From Salarias fasciatus (taxonomy: Eukaryota; Chordata; Actinopteri; Blenniiformes; Blenniidae): a stretch of DNA of 64,000 nucleotides. The DNA lies in NCBI RefSeq assembly GCF_902148845.1, contig NC_043755.1, positions 13,448,896 through 13,512,895 on the forward strand. Reading direction: 5' to 3'. This document shows, piece after piece, positions 1 through 12,063 of this stretch (positions are counted from its first letter, which is position 1; each line of letters opens with the position of its first letter). Made by a program: the position numbers and the translations under genes. The notes under the pieces are model-generated. The model did not search any database and was not told where the DNA came from. It saw nothing but the letters and a program-made list of their open reading frames with translations.

Positions 1-44
1 TGACACTGTATTAACTCTGACACAAGCAAATTCCAAACACTTAC

Positions 45-1414
45 TTTGCACACACGGATCTGGCCATGATGCAGCGGACATCGTCCTCAGACAAACCGTC
101 CAGACACAAGAAAGGACACTGCAGAGGAACAGACAGCATGTCAGGAAATGAAGTGCAGAAATATTTGTTAAGTTGCTCTCAAATTATTATTTTACAACTA
201 TTCAGTTACTGAGGAACAATACAGAAAGCTGAAAGAACAATATGCATATCTTGACTTGCAAACCTTTTCTCTGGAGCTTTCAGAAGGACGGAATGGCTTT
301 CCTCTGAGTGCCAGCAGAGCCTTAATTTCCTAAAAAACACACACACAGAAAACTGTTAACCTTAAATAAATATACAGGCCTAACTTTCAGCAACAATTAC
401 AAGTGTCCAATAGAAACAGCCTTTTATAGTTCCTATTTTGATAATTTTATCTTACAGCTCATCAAATCAAAAATCCATTTTTTAAAAATGCATTAATCTA
501 ACTCATGTGCTTACAGAAAAGGAACTATTGTATTACTGATGTATAAAACTACAAAGAGTTGTTTTTTTTGAGCAAATTATCTGGCATTTGGCACTGATTA
601 CTACATCACTGCACTGAGTGAAGATTTTGAGCTGTTGGCACTTTTACAGCATTATGAGAATTAAAGTGGTTTTAATAGCAGCTCATCTGTATTGTGGCTC
701 TGATATAGCTGAGCCTCTGAAAAATAATTTATTATTATACTTATATCATAAGTAGGATGAGTATGTTGCCTTTGGATGTGATGCTTACAGTTCAGTGGCT
801 CCATTTTCAGTTGAGGATTAGTGAAGCTTGACCAAGTTCCTGCATATGCTTCTCCTGACATTCTTCTACTTTTTTTTTTGTACAATTTATGTCCTTTCAA
901 TAACTCCAACGTAATAACGAGTTTTGAAGTGTTATTTAAATAAAAGGAAATGTTATAAATTGAAATCTCCAACGATGAAATTCGGGATCAGAATACCCCG
1001 TGATCACATGTCATGGAATAAACCTGTATTTACAAAACCTTCCAACGATCCAAAATGTGTATGTTCAGATTATACGAGAGTGTGTACTTGTTAAGATTAG
1101 ATATAGTAGAAGAGGCAACGGAAACGTTACATAGCAGATAGAAAAGAGTTCATTTATTCACTGTCACATGTCAAAGGCACAGGAGGAGATCCTGCCATGT
1201 GTTTAATGCAGCTTGGATTTGCAGATAGCTCACAGCCTGTCAGTGAAGTCTGCCAAACTCTTTTCTTATCATATAAAAACAATTATATTATCATTTTAAA
1301 AGCGCAACAAAAACTTAGGTAGTGTTTTGAAGTTACCGGTATCCTGAAGTCCAGATTATCCTGGGCAAGATGTAATAAATACTGGAAGCGAGATCGACCT
1401 GCAGACGTAGCCAT
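45..1414 (-). CDS. trmt11: tRNA (guanine-N2) methyltransferase 11, first three coding exons
   Basis: TRMT11 is the catalytic partner of TRMT112 and makes N2-methylguanosine at position 10 of cytosolic tRNAs. Three exons on the minus strand, 1414-1337, 329-264 and 118-45, splice with GT-AG borders. They give residues 1-72, starting MATSAGRSRFQYLLHLAQDN. The stretch LAQDNLDFRIP followed by EIKALLALRGK matches the recalled human TRMT11 N-terminus (RYLLLMAQEHLEFRLPEIKSLL), and exon 3 ends in RSVCAK as in human. Exons 1 and 2 end in phase 0 and exon 3 leaves two bases, so the gene continues off the left edge. The methyltransferase domain lies outside the window. The start at 1414 is preferred over the in-frame ATG at 1465 because it matches the human N-terminal length. 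Identity is from memory of the family but the match is strong. Confidence 0.88.
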
Positions 1415-1559
1415 TTTTGTTGAGATTTCAAAATACGTCCGATTGGAAACTGCAGTTCGAGACAAAGGTTCCGATTTGGGCTCATGTTACCGTAAATGGT
1501 AAAAAAAAATGGGATCGCTGACCTGCACTTCATGACAATGTTTGCAACTGTAACACGCC

Positions 1560-1772
1560 ACACATTGTATTTCTCACGCTGAAAAAAGTACCGGTAAATT
1601 TGTGTGGTGCGCCGTTGCTATGGACTAAACCTGTCACTTACCTGTCAATCAAAAAAGGAAAGGGGCGGGCTGAAATAGCGCAACAACCAATGAAAAAAAA
1701 GCATTGTTATCACGCGCGTCTGCTACCCGGAAACCGCAGAGACTGGTGGGATGAGCTCCACGCGGGAACAGA
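1560..1772. promoter_or_regulatory. Probable shared promoter between trmt11 and the hAT-derived gene
   Basis: This is a CpG-containing stretch between two divergently oriented genes. It carries a CCAAT motif near 1686 and no TATA box. A good splice donor (AACAGA|GTAAGT) at 1772/1773 on the plus strand could end an untranslated first exon of the rightward gene. The divergent layout is seen directly; promoter activity and the 5' exon are inferred. Confidence 0.45.
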
Positions 1773-2270
1773 GTAAGTCATAGCTTGTTTCAAAATCACA
1801 ACAAATTTACACATTGTTTTACACAAGTAATGACAACTTGATTGCTTTTACAGAACGTTGCTCAGATAATTAGCATCGATATACGTGTGGGCACAAATAC
1901 ACACACCAGAGAACTATAAATCTAACGTTTGGCAACACCACATGTTTTATAAGAGCTGAGCCAAATATTGTAACTTTTAAATAACTTGTTCACAGCCAAT
2001 AACAGACGCTGGTCTGTAATAATGACTTGTTTTTAAAGCAGCGTGTGAAAACAGCGTCGTAAACCAGCCCCGCCCACTCCACATCCACATTTGGATTTAG
2101 GAGCACCCCAGCTCCAAAATATAAACATAAATAAAAGTATCTTTAATGAATCAGATTAAAGTGCATTGCATAGTCAATTTTTGTTGCTCACTTTTAAAGT
2201 CATATCATATTTTGTAACTATAATCCTGGCTAATGATGCATTAATTAATCAATGGGTGTGTCTTTCAAAG

Positions 2271-5200
2271 ATGTCAAGGAAAAAGACAAAACAATCAAGC
2301 ATCCTCTTATTCGACACGAGAGGAAAGACCCCTAAAAAGCCCAGATTAGAGGAGGAAACTGTGCAGGTGAAAGAAGAGGAGACACTGGGGACACTGCAGG
2401 TGGAAGAAGAGGAGAAACTGGAGACACTACAGGTGGAAGAAGAGGAGACACTGGAGACACTGCAGGTGGAAGAAGAGGAGACACTGGAGACACTGCAGGT
2501 GAAAGAAGAGACACTGCAGGTGGAAGAAGAGGAGACAGTGCAGGTGAAAGAAGAGGAGACACTGGAGACACTGCAGGTGGAAGAAGAGGAGAGGGTGGAA
2601 GACACAAAAAAGATTAAAAAAAAATCAGGAGCAGCCACTTACAGGACTGCTTTTAATAATCAGTGGACCTCTAAATGGCCATTTATTACTGTAGGAAGCA
2701 CCAGCTCCTATTACTGGTGCTCTGTCTGCCGCCAAGAGAAGTCCTGTGCCCATCAAGGTTTGCGGGATGTGACAAGGCACATAGAAAGTAAGGCGCACCA
2801 GGCAAAACAGCAAGCAATGAAGTCAACCAGCACAATCAGAAACTTTGACTTGCCAGAGGCTACAGAAATGAGTGTCCAAGAGGTCAAGGTACATACTGTA
2901 ACACATTAAACCCAAAAGGTTGATTACAATGTTCATGAATATCATGTTTCTGAAATAATATAACCAATTCTGTTTGTGGCATATATGAAACATTCATCCG
3001 TGACATGTAGCCTAAATCTTTATTTAATTTGTTTCTGTTGCAGACGAGGAGAGCCGAGGTGAAAGTTGCCGTAGCAATGGTTCAACACAGTGTCCCTTTT
3101 GCTGTGGCTGACCATTTCAGCCCCTTGTACAGGGAATGTTTCAGAGACTCTCCCACAGCTCAAAATTTCAAGAGTGCCAGCACAAAAACTACCTGTATCA
3201 TTAATGAAGTGGTTGCACCACACTACAAGAACGAGCTGGTGATGAAGATGAGGGAAAATCCCTTTACACTGGTCACGGATGGCTCAAATGACACAGGTAT
3301 ACCTTTGACAGCTAAATTGCATGTTTCCATTTTGTCATGTTACACTGAAATAATACACATGAAGTACATGCATGCAAAATTGTTTATGTACCTAACCGTA
3401 CGGTATTGTTACAGGACTTGAGAAGATGAACCCGCTAACTGTCAGGGTATTTGACACCACCAAAGTTGTCCACAGATTTCTGCACATGTGCACAAGAAGT
3501 GGAAGAAGCTGTGGCACAGCTGATGTCATATACAAAGAAATCCACAGTGTCCTAAAAGAGAATGAAATACCCTGGAAAAACTGTGTTGGCCTGTCAGTTG
3601 GTAACGCCCCAGTCAACATCAGTGCCGAAAATTCAATCGCAGCAAAAATGCTTCAGGAAAACCCCAACATTTACATTCATGGATGTCCCTGCCATATCAT
3701 CCATAACACTGCCAAACAGGCAGGCGAGAGATTTTTTGATGTAAGTTTCAACATGTTTGCTTTCCATTAAATATCTGTTAAGCGAAGACGAAGTAAATAA
3801 TTTGCTGTATAATCGCAATGTTTGCTCTCATATCATGTTCTGCAGATATCTGGATTTGACACGGAGGACCTCGTGGTTGACATTGGATATTGGTTTAAGG
3901 GCAGCACGAACCGCAAAGGCTATTTGAAAGGTTTGTATTTCAGTTAAACTCCGGTGTTATACACCAAAAGTGAGGAAAAATCGAGTTAACTTTGTTTGTT
4001 ATTCTTACATATTTTGCTAGAATTTTGTGAACTCCACAGCAGTGAGTACATGGAAATGCTGCTGCACATTTCTGCGAGGTGGCTGAGTTTGGAGACGTGC
4101 GTCACTCGAATTCTGCAGCAATATGGCCCACTCACCAGTTACTTCAAATCTTTAAGTAAGTCACACATTACATTGACAGGAGTTCAGGATAGTTACTTGA
4201 GACACCCAATGCTAACAACAGTGTTTTTGCAGATGAGAGACAACCAAGGTTCAGAAGGCTGGTGGAGGCGTTTTCCAGTCCACTGACGGAGGTCCACCTC
4301 CTGTTCTTCCAGGCCACATTGCCAGTGTTCTCTGCGCTGAACTTCCTTCTCCAGAGAGAAAAGGCTTCTATATTCCAGCTGTACGAAGAGGTAAAGGGGA
4401 GGGTTGGGCTATTCCGCTTTCTTCAAGGTACAGTGTGTAGTATTTACTGACATTTCTTGGTAAGTTAGTAGAACGCAGTGAACGAAGGATCACAAATTTG
4501 TGGTCCGGTGATTTTTACGTTCATTCTCTAAGTTTGTCCCCTTTTGGTATACATAAACAAAGATGGAGATGAAGCATGTCAGCGTCCTGTAAGGATCTAC
4601 AATAATGTAGAATTTTTAATGCTGATGTGAGAAAACATAATTTTTCATATAGTACTGAAATTACTGAGTTTTTGAATTAAATGTACATTGAAAAACCTCA
4701 GCATATTACACACTGTCCCTTTATGTGCAACACCCCTGTGAAATATAGATTGTGTTATTTTGTCATTTGTTGATTCTGTGCATTACATGTCTCCCTTGTT
4801 AAATAAGTTGTGCAGAGTGAAAAAATAACTTCATAGTAGTAATAATAATGATAATAATAATTATGAAGCGCTTTTTCCATCATTACCTGATACTCAAAGC
4901 GCGTACGGAAACTATTATTAATTCACACCACATTCATATCAGTGGTGGTAAGCAGCACTGCCACAGCTGCCCTGGGGCAGACCGACAGAAGCGTGGCTAC
5001 CAGTGTGCGCCAAACGGCCCCTCTGGCCACCACTATGATCGTTCACACGAGGCAAGTTTGGTAAGGTGTCTTGCCCAAGGACACTACGACAGCAACTGGG
5101 AGAGAGATGACCTTATCTTAATAATGCAATGGACTCTTTTAAAACATTTAAATTTTGCAGATGATGAAATTCATTAAGAAACTCTGTTCGAGGTTCATGG

Positions 5201-6310
5201 AACCAGCAGCACTGCAAGGAGAAGTCAGTGAGATCCCCTACAAGGATCCACTGCAGCAGCTGCCAGGTAAGGCTTTACACATAGTCACACAGGGAGATAA
5301 ACCAATACAGTATCTTCTATGGACTGACTGATCTGTCTGATGATGGAAAATGGATACACATATTTAAAAAGAGATATCCTTTAAGATACCTGTATTGTCT
5401 ACCTTTCTCCATCTCTTCTGTCTGTCATAGGAGAAAAACTCAATGTGGGATTTACAACTAGAGCCACACTCGACAGGCTCCTCGAGGCTGGAGAGGTCAC
5501 ACCAGAGAAGGCACAGCAGTTTCAGCAGGCAGCACTGGCCTTCCTGGTCAGAGCTGTGGAGTACGCCATGGATACGCTCCCGTTGGAAGATGCTCTCCTG
5601 AAGCATGCAAGATTTCTTGATGTGCAGCTCAGGGCCGAGTGTGGGGTGGAAGACGCCCTCTACTTTGTAGACAGGCAAGGGTTTTCATATGACTGGATAT
5701 TTTTAAGTCTAATTGTCATTATTGCAAGCAAATCTGTCTCTCACTGCATTCTTATCACTCTTGTACACATTGTGCTCTTTTTAAGATATCCGGAACTCCT
5801 TCCTTTTCATGACCCAAAGGAACAGGACCAAATAAGGCAAGAGTTTATGGAATACCAACTGATGGACATCGCCATGCCGCAGGACCCAACATCCTTTGAC
5901 GTTGAGGAGTTTTGGGGGAAAATGTCCTCAAAAAAGAACACAGTAAGAAATATTTTGCACACACAACTTACTCATTATTAATATAAAGGAAAACGTGTAA
6001 GTAATAGAGGCCCTTGTTTCCTTTTTCAAAGGTGACTGGCTTGAACCAGTTTGAGAGGCTATCAAAGATCGCAACCCTGGTTTTAGTGCTTCCTCATTCA
6101 GACGCTGATGCCGAGAGGGTATTATCAATGGTCGGGCTGAACAAAACCTCCCAACGAAACAGCTTGTCTCTGAACGGGACGTTGGCCTCCATCATGACCC
6201 TGAACATGGCTGGACTTGAGCCGAACTGTTTTAAGTGGGAGCCAACAACCCAAATGATCAAGGACTCCAAAAAGGCAACAAACACTTACAACAAACAACA
6301 CCAGTCTTAA
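2271..6310 (+). CDS. hAT-transposase-derived gene, ten exons, intact
   Basis: Exons are 2271-2888, 3044-3296, 3415-3740, 3846-3930, 4021-4155, 4233-4390, 5161-5266, 5431-5674, 5786-5942 and 6032-6310. They join in frame to 787 codons including the stop. The protein has a lysine-rich start (MSRKKTKQSS), an acidic repeat at about residues 28-108, and a BED-like zinc finger (C150-x2-C153 ... H170-x5-H176). A hAT transposase body follows, with the C-terminal dimerisation motif LPHSDADAERVLSMV near residue 715. Eight of the nine introns are GT-AG; the eighth, after 5674, is GC-AG. For exon 6 the donor at 4390/4391 keeps the frame, whereas the donor at 4427/4428 would break it. An AATAAA lies at 6381. 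No terminal inverted repeats or 8-bp target duplications were found around it. Many introns, an open frame and the head-to-head position with trmt11 suggest a domesticated host gene. A young intron-bearing hAT element is the alternative. I do not recognise a named orthologue. Confidence 0.8.
2350..2597 (+). repeat. Coding minisatellite encoding an acidic VEEEETLETLQ repeat
   Basis: Tandem units of about 33 bp lie in exon 1 of the hAT-derived gene. They encode variants of VEEEETLETLQ and VKEEETLETLQ. Units vary in length but stay multiples of three, so the frame is kept across the array. Copy number is likely to vary between individuals. The antisense reading is a serine/cysteine-rich frame of no significance. 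Confidence 0.85.
4840..5110. repeat. Dispersed fish repeat inside intron 6 of the hAT-derived gene
   Basis: Phrases such as 'catcattacctgatactcaa', 'attcacaccacattcatatc' and 'cttgcccaaggacactacga' are typical of an abundant fish interspersed repeat. It is recognised from memory. No coding content is expected. Confidence 0.5.
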
Positions 6311-7351
6311 TCTTTCTCTCTCTCTCCTCTCCTCTCTCACACACACCTTCACATATTCTGTACACAGATATCAGATATTGAATAAAGACTTTTGTATTTC
6401 TGTATTTGCTTGAACTGTCAATGCCTTGTCATCCTTTGTAACATTATATAATATTATACATTATTAATAAAAGACCCCCCATGGTGGGTGGGGCGGTGGG
6501 GGGTCACTCTACCTCACCCTGTGTAACAGACTTATTTATCTGTTACAACACATATCCATAGCTGGTAAGCTTTGCTGTTTTACTTCGATATATTTTTTAA
6601 AATATATAGTTTTGGGCAACTATGCTTCAGTTTTAAAGTTGACTGTGACACTATAAACAAGCACACGTCTGTGTTGTCTTTCCACAACTTTTTTTTTTTC
6701 AGCCACAGTGTCCGCCTGTTGTGAACATGAGCGAGTTAATATCCAGTCCCTAATCTGCTTTGCATCATAAACACCTTCCATGGCACGTGGCACCTCTCCC
6801 AGCTGCTGATTGGCTGGCCAAGCCCTCTCTCCCAGCTTATTGGTCAATGGAGGTGTCAGTCGAAGTGATTTCGCCCTGACAGAACGGCATCTGCACTCTC
6901 ACTGCTGCTGTCAGCAGTGCTGTGCTGCCAAGTTGTTTCCCAGTTACAATGCAATCAGGTTCAAACATTAACTGAAATGAAGCTTCGCTGCAGCTGAACT
7001 GAGGATCGAGTCGGTGTGTAAGTTTACTTTTGTTAACTTTTCACTCCAAATCTCTGTTGTATTCTTTTACTGGCATGCCCTTCAAGTTACTTGACAAAGC
7101 AGGATTTAGTCTTTTTTGAAATGATACATGGCTAAAACAGAAACTGATTCAACGAGTCAGTACTCTTTCTGCTTTGTAGAAATGTTACCATTCCCTGCTG
7201 TGGCCAAGTATTGATGTAAAATCCAGTTTGTGTGATACTGAGGTCTGAGATGTATGAAGTGTAAAAACTAATAAATTATTTGTAAGATATAAGATTATCA
7301 ACTCTAAGCTCACCAAACAGAGCTGTGCCATCTTGTCCTGAACAGTTGACG

Positions 7352-7891
7352 ATGGGGACAAACAGCGAGATCAACGTTGCTATGGAAACTGAGGATGAGG
7401 CCCGAGGTCCTGCTCGGTTTGGCGATGACTCCGCCTCACGCATCGTTTCGGTCAAAGGCTTGAAGGAGAACTGGCAGAAGTGGTCCAGCGAGCACCAGGA
7501 GTACCAGAAGAGCAACCCCTTCAGTCACGACAGCAGGCCGAGCGCGGCAGCCCCTCAGAGGGGGCAGGACGACTACGGAAGACCCCTGCAGGGCTCCATG
7601 ACGGAGCAACGAGGGCAGGATGCCCACAAACACATCAGCAGGGAGGTCCAGGAGCTGTGCGAGGTGATCAGGAGCATTGGAGAGCCTCGGGACAAAACTG
7701 TGACCGCAAGCGGAAACGACGGGGAAGCGATGAGCGTGACGTTTGGGAAGCTGTTCGAACATTACGTCACGATCTCCAATAAACTGGTGGGAATTCTTCT
7801 CCGAGCCAGGAAGCAGGGGCTGGTTGAATTTGAGGGGGAGATGCTGTGGCAGGGGAAGGACGATCATGTTGTTATTACTCTGGTGCAGTGA
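7352..7891 (+). CDS. Costars-domain, ABRA-like actin-binding Rho-activating protein
   Basis: The protein is 179 aa from one coding exon. ABRA (STARS) family proteins bind actin and promote Rho/SRF signalling in muscle. Residues 34-60 (KGLKENWQKWSSEHQEYQKS) match the second W-Q actin-binding segment of ABRA. The C-terminal 75 residues are a Costars domain, including ISNKLVGILLRARKQGLVEF and EGEMLWQGKDDHVVITL. It is much shorter than mammalian ABRA (about 380 aa) because the N-terminal half is absent. A splice acceptor (TGAACAG|) lies just before the ATG, and a donor near 7015-7024 (GTGTGTAAGT) suggests a 5' untranslated exon. That is why I start at MGTNSEINV rather than the in-frame ATG at 7325. 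A polyadenylation signal lies at 8478. The exact paralogue name cannot be set from sequence alone. Confidence 0.85.
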   Translation: MGTNSEINVAMETEDEARGPARFGDDSASRIVSVKGLKENWQKWSSEHQEYQKSNPFSHDSRPSAAAPQRGQDDYGRPLQGSMTEQRGQDAHKHISREVQELCEVIRSIGEPRDKTVTASGNDGEAMSVTFGKLFEHYVTISNKLVGILLRARKQGLVEFEGEMLWQGKDDHVVITLVQ

Positions 7892-9612
7892 AGAGCAGAG
7901 TAATTCCAGGCATGTTGCAGGTTGTGCATGCAGACCCAGTGGCGGCAATCACATTACTAAATATCAGTTTCCAAGTCATCCATACAAAAAAATACTTGAA
8001 GAGATTATTTATGTAAGCAATGAGACATACAACTAAATATACAAGTTTTCAAAGTACCTACCTAGCTAAAGTCCTTGTATAATTGTCAAGAAGAACTTCA
8101 ACCTGAAAAAAGTGGCTGTTTGCAGAATGATCCTCTGTTCACATCACCTCATCCAAATTAACCGAGACAGAGATAACCTGCTCCGATCCTCAGTGAACGT
8201 ATTGCTCTGCAGGGTGTTGCTCGTAGTGAAAGTGGAGGAGTGAGGAGCTGAAATGAATTCTGAGGGGTTCATTAGAGGGAACAAAGCCAAGGAGAACACG
8301 AGGCTGCCTGTGACAGACAATATGGTGCTATAGGATGAACCTGATCCCTGTTCGCCTGGCCTCCGACCATGTATTTATTACAAGTCTGCTTTGTAATCAT
8401 GTAGTCCTTTGGTGGTTTGAAACACTGAACTAAAAATGCTGATTCATCGGAATGAGGACTTTACTTAAGTTATACAGAATAAAAACTGAATGATATTTTT
8501 AATGATTAGTAAAAGGCGTGTGTCTTTCTTAGTTACATGGCAGGAATGGATTTAATAACCAGCTGCTTAATCATTAAATTAAAGCTACATTACTCCATTG
8601 GCTATTGTGTTACCAAAGTACGAGAGCTGTAAGTAACAACTGATGTAAATAATCCAACAGGGTTTGTGTTTGTGTGTGTACACTACTACAGTACTTACAG
8701 TCAACATATATTATTTATTCTGCATCAACATGATTAATAAAGTGCATACATCAGACAGAATTGAATTACATCTTGTGAATATACACAGTGTAGCATCTGT
8801 AAATGTCACGTCATAATGGACTAACATCTGAATACAAAGGGCATTTTCCATCACGCTCAAGCTTTAATCCAGGAAACACAGCCACATACTGCCATACATG
8901 CCACATATATCACTTAAATTATAAGAGAGTGCACGGCTGTAGGGTCAAACACACTTTAGTCTTCCTTTAAGCCATACTTCAGTTTTCACATGCTTCAGCC
9001 ATGAAAGCAGGCATTATGAGAAATCAAGCAGCAATGTGATGCTGACCTGTCGTTTTATAAGGATGATCAAACAATGAGATACCTGCAGATAAGTCCAGAT
9101 CAAAGGTTGTTTAACACTGAATATGGCTGCATGGGTGTAGTGGTCTCACAATACGATATCCCTGATTTCATTCCAGGCTTTCTGCAGGTGTTCAAGTTTC
9201 CCCCCATAGTCATATTGGGGGTTATAATGGTGCAGAGAAGCACATGGATACAGCAGCTCAGTGCTTTCAATGTACCAGTTACAAGACAGAGTTTAGTCTT
9301 TTAAATTAAATCAGATCTGCGGATCCTTGGTCCATAAAGTTGATTGGTTTTTCTTCCAGCTAATAAGTAGTCAAACATTTCAGCAAAACCATTCCTACTT
9401 GTACTACCTCTGTTCTTGAACGTCAAACTTAAAAAAAAAAAAAAAAAAAAAAAGCAGTAAATTGTTAACAATTATGTCATCAAATTACTGTCAGTGTTGA
9501 TAGCTGTAGGCAGACTCACTGTAAATATGCAATATAATGCATGTACCGTCCTGCAAGACCTCTGCAAGAAACTGGTGCCACTTCATTACAATTTAGGGTT
9601 TAATCCTCGTGA
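7892..9612. other. 3' UTRs and convergent intergenic space
   Basis: This holds the 3' UTR of the Costars gene, with AATAAA at 8478-8483, and the tail of the convergent hint3 gene. A poly-A run lies near 9431-9453. I see no further coding exon. Confidence 0.6.
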
Positions 9613-9751
9613 TCAGTTGGTTTCTCCTTTAGAGTTGAGAAGATCAATGAGCTGATCTGCCTGTAAAAGATCAACACGTCAAAAAGGACAAGAATCAGGC
9701 TGATGGAGGTAAAGAAGCAAAATATAGTGCAGTCAAGTCCAATGATGTACA

Positions 9752-9833
<82 letters not shown>

Positions 9834-12063
9834 CCTCCAGTGGTACAGTAAGGAAAGTCAATTTTTTTCTAAACAAAGTTCATTTTAAAACATCTAATGT
9901 TATTAAAATAGCTTTTTAAAAACTCCTGCGCAAGTTCAATATTTGTTTATAAATAAGCAGAGAAAAACTTTCATCACCAGACCTTTCATACACTTTTATA
10001 TTCTTCAGGTATTATAAAGAAACATTTCTTAAAGTGTATGTGTGTGTATTCAGCTGTAATTCTCTCTTGAGAGAAAATTGACTCACAGTAATGAACCAGT
10101 AGGAGTTGAGTCTGTAGAAGAGGCGGGACAGGAATCCCATTTGACTGGCAGGTGCCAGGACATGAAGGTGAAGGTGTGTGACTGAACAGAATGGAGGCCA
10201 ATGAAAACCAAACCTGTAGAGGAAAAGCATATTTAAGATTTTACAACATTCATGTGAACAAAGTGTAAGTGCCAGACACCCTGTTTTCTCAAAAAGTTAC
10301 CTAATTGGATGAAATAAGCTTGTGAATTGCCGCATGTATGTTTCTTTACATTGCATGTTTTACCGTCTTTATGCAAGAAACTATGATGAAAACATTGTAG
10401 CATTTTTTGCCAGATATAATTTCCTGGAACAGAGTAAAAACCACTGTTCACCTAATAACAGCAGAATGGGAGTGACGATCGACTTGAGGATCATCTCATT
10501 AAATGACAAAAACAAGAGGATTTAAAAATGTTTGTGGACATATGGAGTGGCAAGAGCCAGTGGAGCTGTGAACTGGAACATTTCCCCACCTGACGTCACT
10601 GAGGTCTGTAACATTGCTTTTCTGCAGGATTTCCTTCCCAGTTTCAACCATCTGTTTCACTGGAACACAAAAGCAGGACCCTTTATAAGCTCCACTTAAT
10701 CCTCAGGGGCATTTAGATGTTGAAAATAACACTCAATGGAAAATCCCATCCAGAAGTTTTGTTAGTAACACATTTTCATAAAACGCTGGGCCGACATTCA
10801 TGCAACATGCAAAAAGATTTGTAAATAGTGTTTGTTTGTTCTGTTTTAATTTCATTCTCTATTCCACATTAATATTAATAATATTACTTATTTAATTTAA
10901 ATTCTATTTAATTGCTATTTCAACTGCATTTTATTTATTTTGTTGTTTCTTTTGTGTAGAGCAATGATAGAATGAATTTCCTCTGGGATTAATAAAGTAT
11001 ATCTATTCCACTGTATTCCATTTAGACATTCATCAGTGATAGTCATGCGGTGTTAACTCTTACCCAGAGGCACGTGTTCTTTATGAAGTGATTTACAGTT
11101 TCCAACATGTTTGGTTGGGACTACCAGGTAGTGATGAGGAGCAGCAGGTCTGATGTCCCTGAAACATGAAATTTCTTCATCCTGCAGCACAAATACAAAA
11201 AAGTTTAGTTGAAGAAAAATCTAGATCATACATGAACACAATTCTCTGCCTGTGGAGTCTCTTTTTTTTTTTTTTTACATGCAAACACTGTATGAGGTCA
11301 GTGTCAACCATGATGTGTTTATGATACACCACACTTTGTTCTGAGCTCAGTCGACTTTAAATTTGGCATCCAGTGATATTCAAGTGATCAACACTTTTCA
11401 ATTGTTACTTTCAAATTATAGTAATTCTATTATGTTTTTTTTTTTGTAACCCAGGTGGGAAACGGGTTTTCACACACACACACACACGGATTATCTGCTA
11501 TGGGATAAATTTTAAATTCGTAATCATACTTTTAATTAAACACCACTATTCCCTACAATCAAATCCCAGGAACGATTGTACTTAATTTTAAAATAGTAAT
11601 TTGGAATGTTTGGATGTATTCAGTCGCAGGTAAGTTGTCAGTTCTGTAGAATCTAAAGTAGTAATGATGGTTTCACTCGATTCAGTATTTTCTGCAGACT
11701 CCTTTTAGGTATGCCCCACCCAACAAGCAAGGAGTGATTTCTCTCTTTCATACAAAGACCTCAACAGAAAAAGAACAAATAGTCTTCAAACCGAAAAACA
11801 TGGATACAGGTGCGAAATTGTTTATTGTGCGTCAATCTTTCCCAAAAATTGTTTTTGCGAAAACCTTAACCCTGCTCGACATATTTCTGACAGAAACAGG
11901 AATCACACCACAAACCAAAGTGTGTTTTATGGGGTCATTGCTAAATTCTTACACGGTGAAGAAGCTCCGTGTCCATTTCGTTATTTACAATCTTGCAGAA
12001 GATGCATTTCTTTTCGTATCCCTCTGCCGGGGCGGCGGAGACCTCCGCAGGTGAGTCCGCCAT
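9613..12063 (-). CDS. hint3: Histidine triad nucleotide-binding protein 3, complete
   Basis: HINT3 is a HIT-superfamily nucleotide phosphoramidase/acyl-AMP hydrolase. Five exons (12063-11953, 11181-11064, 10659-10590, 10213-10087, 9660-9613) join in frame to 157 aa. All introns are GT-AG. The N-terminus has [20 protein letters not shown], with the paired cysteines typical of HINT proteins. Exon 2 gives [20 protein letters not shown]. Exon 4 holds the catalytic histidine triad [10 protein letters not shown] and the family signature [10 protein letters not shown]. The end is [15 protein letters not shown]. Human HINT3 is 182 aa, and the difference is mostly at the termini. It lies between trmt11 and ncoa7, as in human. 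In this fish a Costars gene and the hAT-derived gene sit between trmt11 and hint3. Confidence 0.93.
9755..9829. repeat. (GT)n microsatellite in hint3 intron 4
   Basis: About 37 nearly perfect GT units end in a short GC step. They lie between hint3 exons 4 and 5. Confidence 0.97.

Noticed and set aside
1751-1772. ATGAGCTCCACGCGGGAACAGA as coding start of the hAT-derived gene
   Set aside because: It ends in phase 1, while the next exon needs phase 0 at MSRKK, so the segment is more likely untranslated.
2249-2638. Antisense Ser/Cys-rich frames over the acidic repeat
   Set aside because: They are the mirror image of the VEEEETLETLQ minisatellite and have no homology or start context.
9703-9888. 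Frame of repeated Val-Cys
   Set aside because: It is a translation of the GT microsatellite in a hint3 intron.
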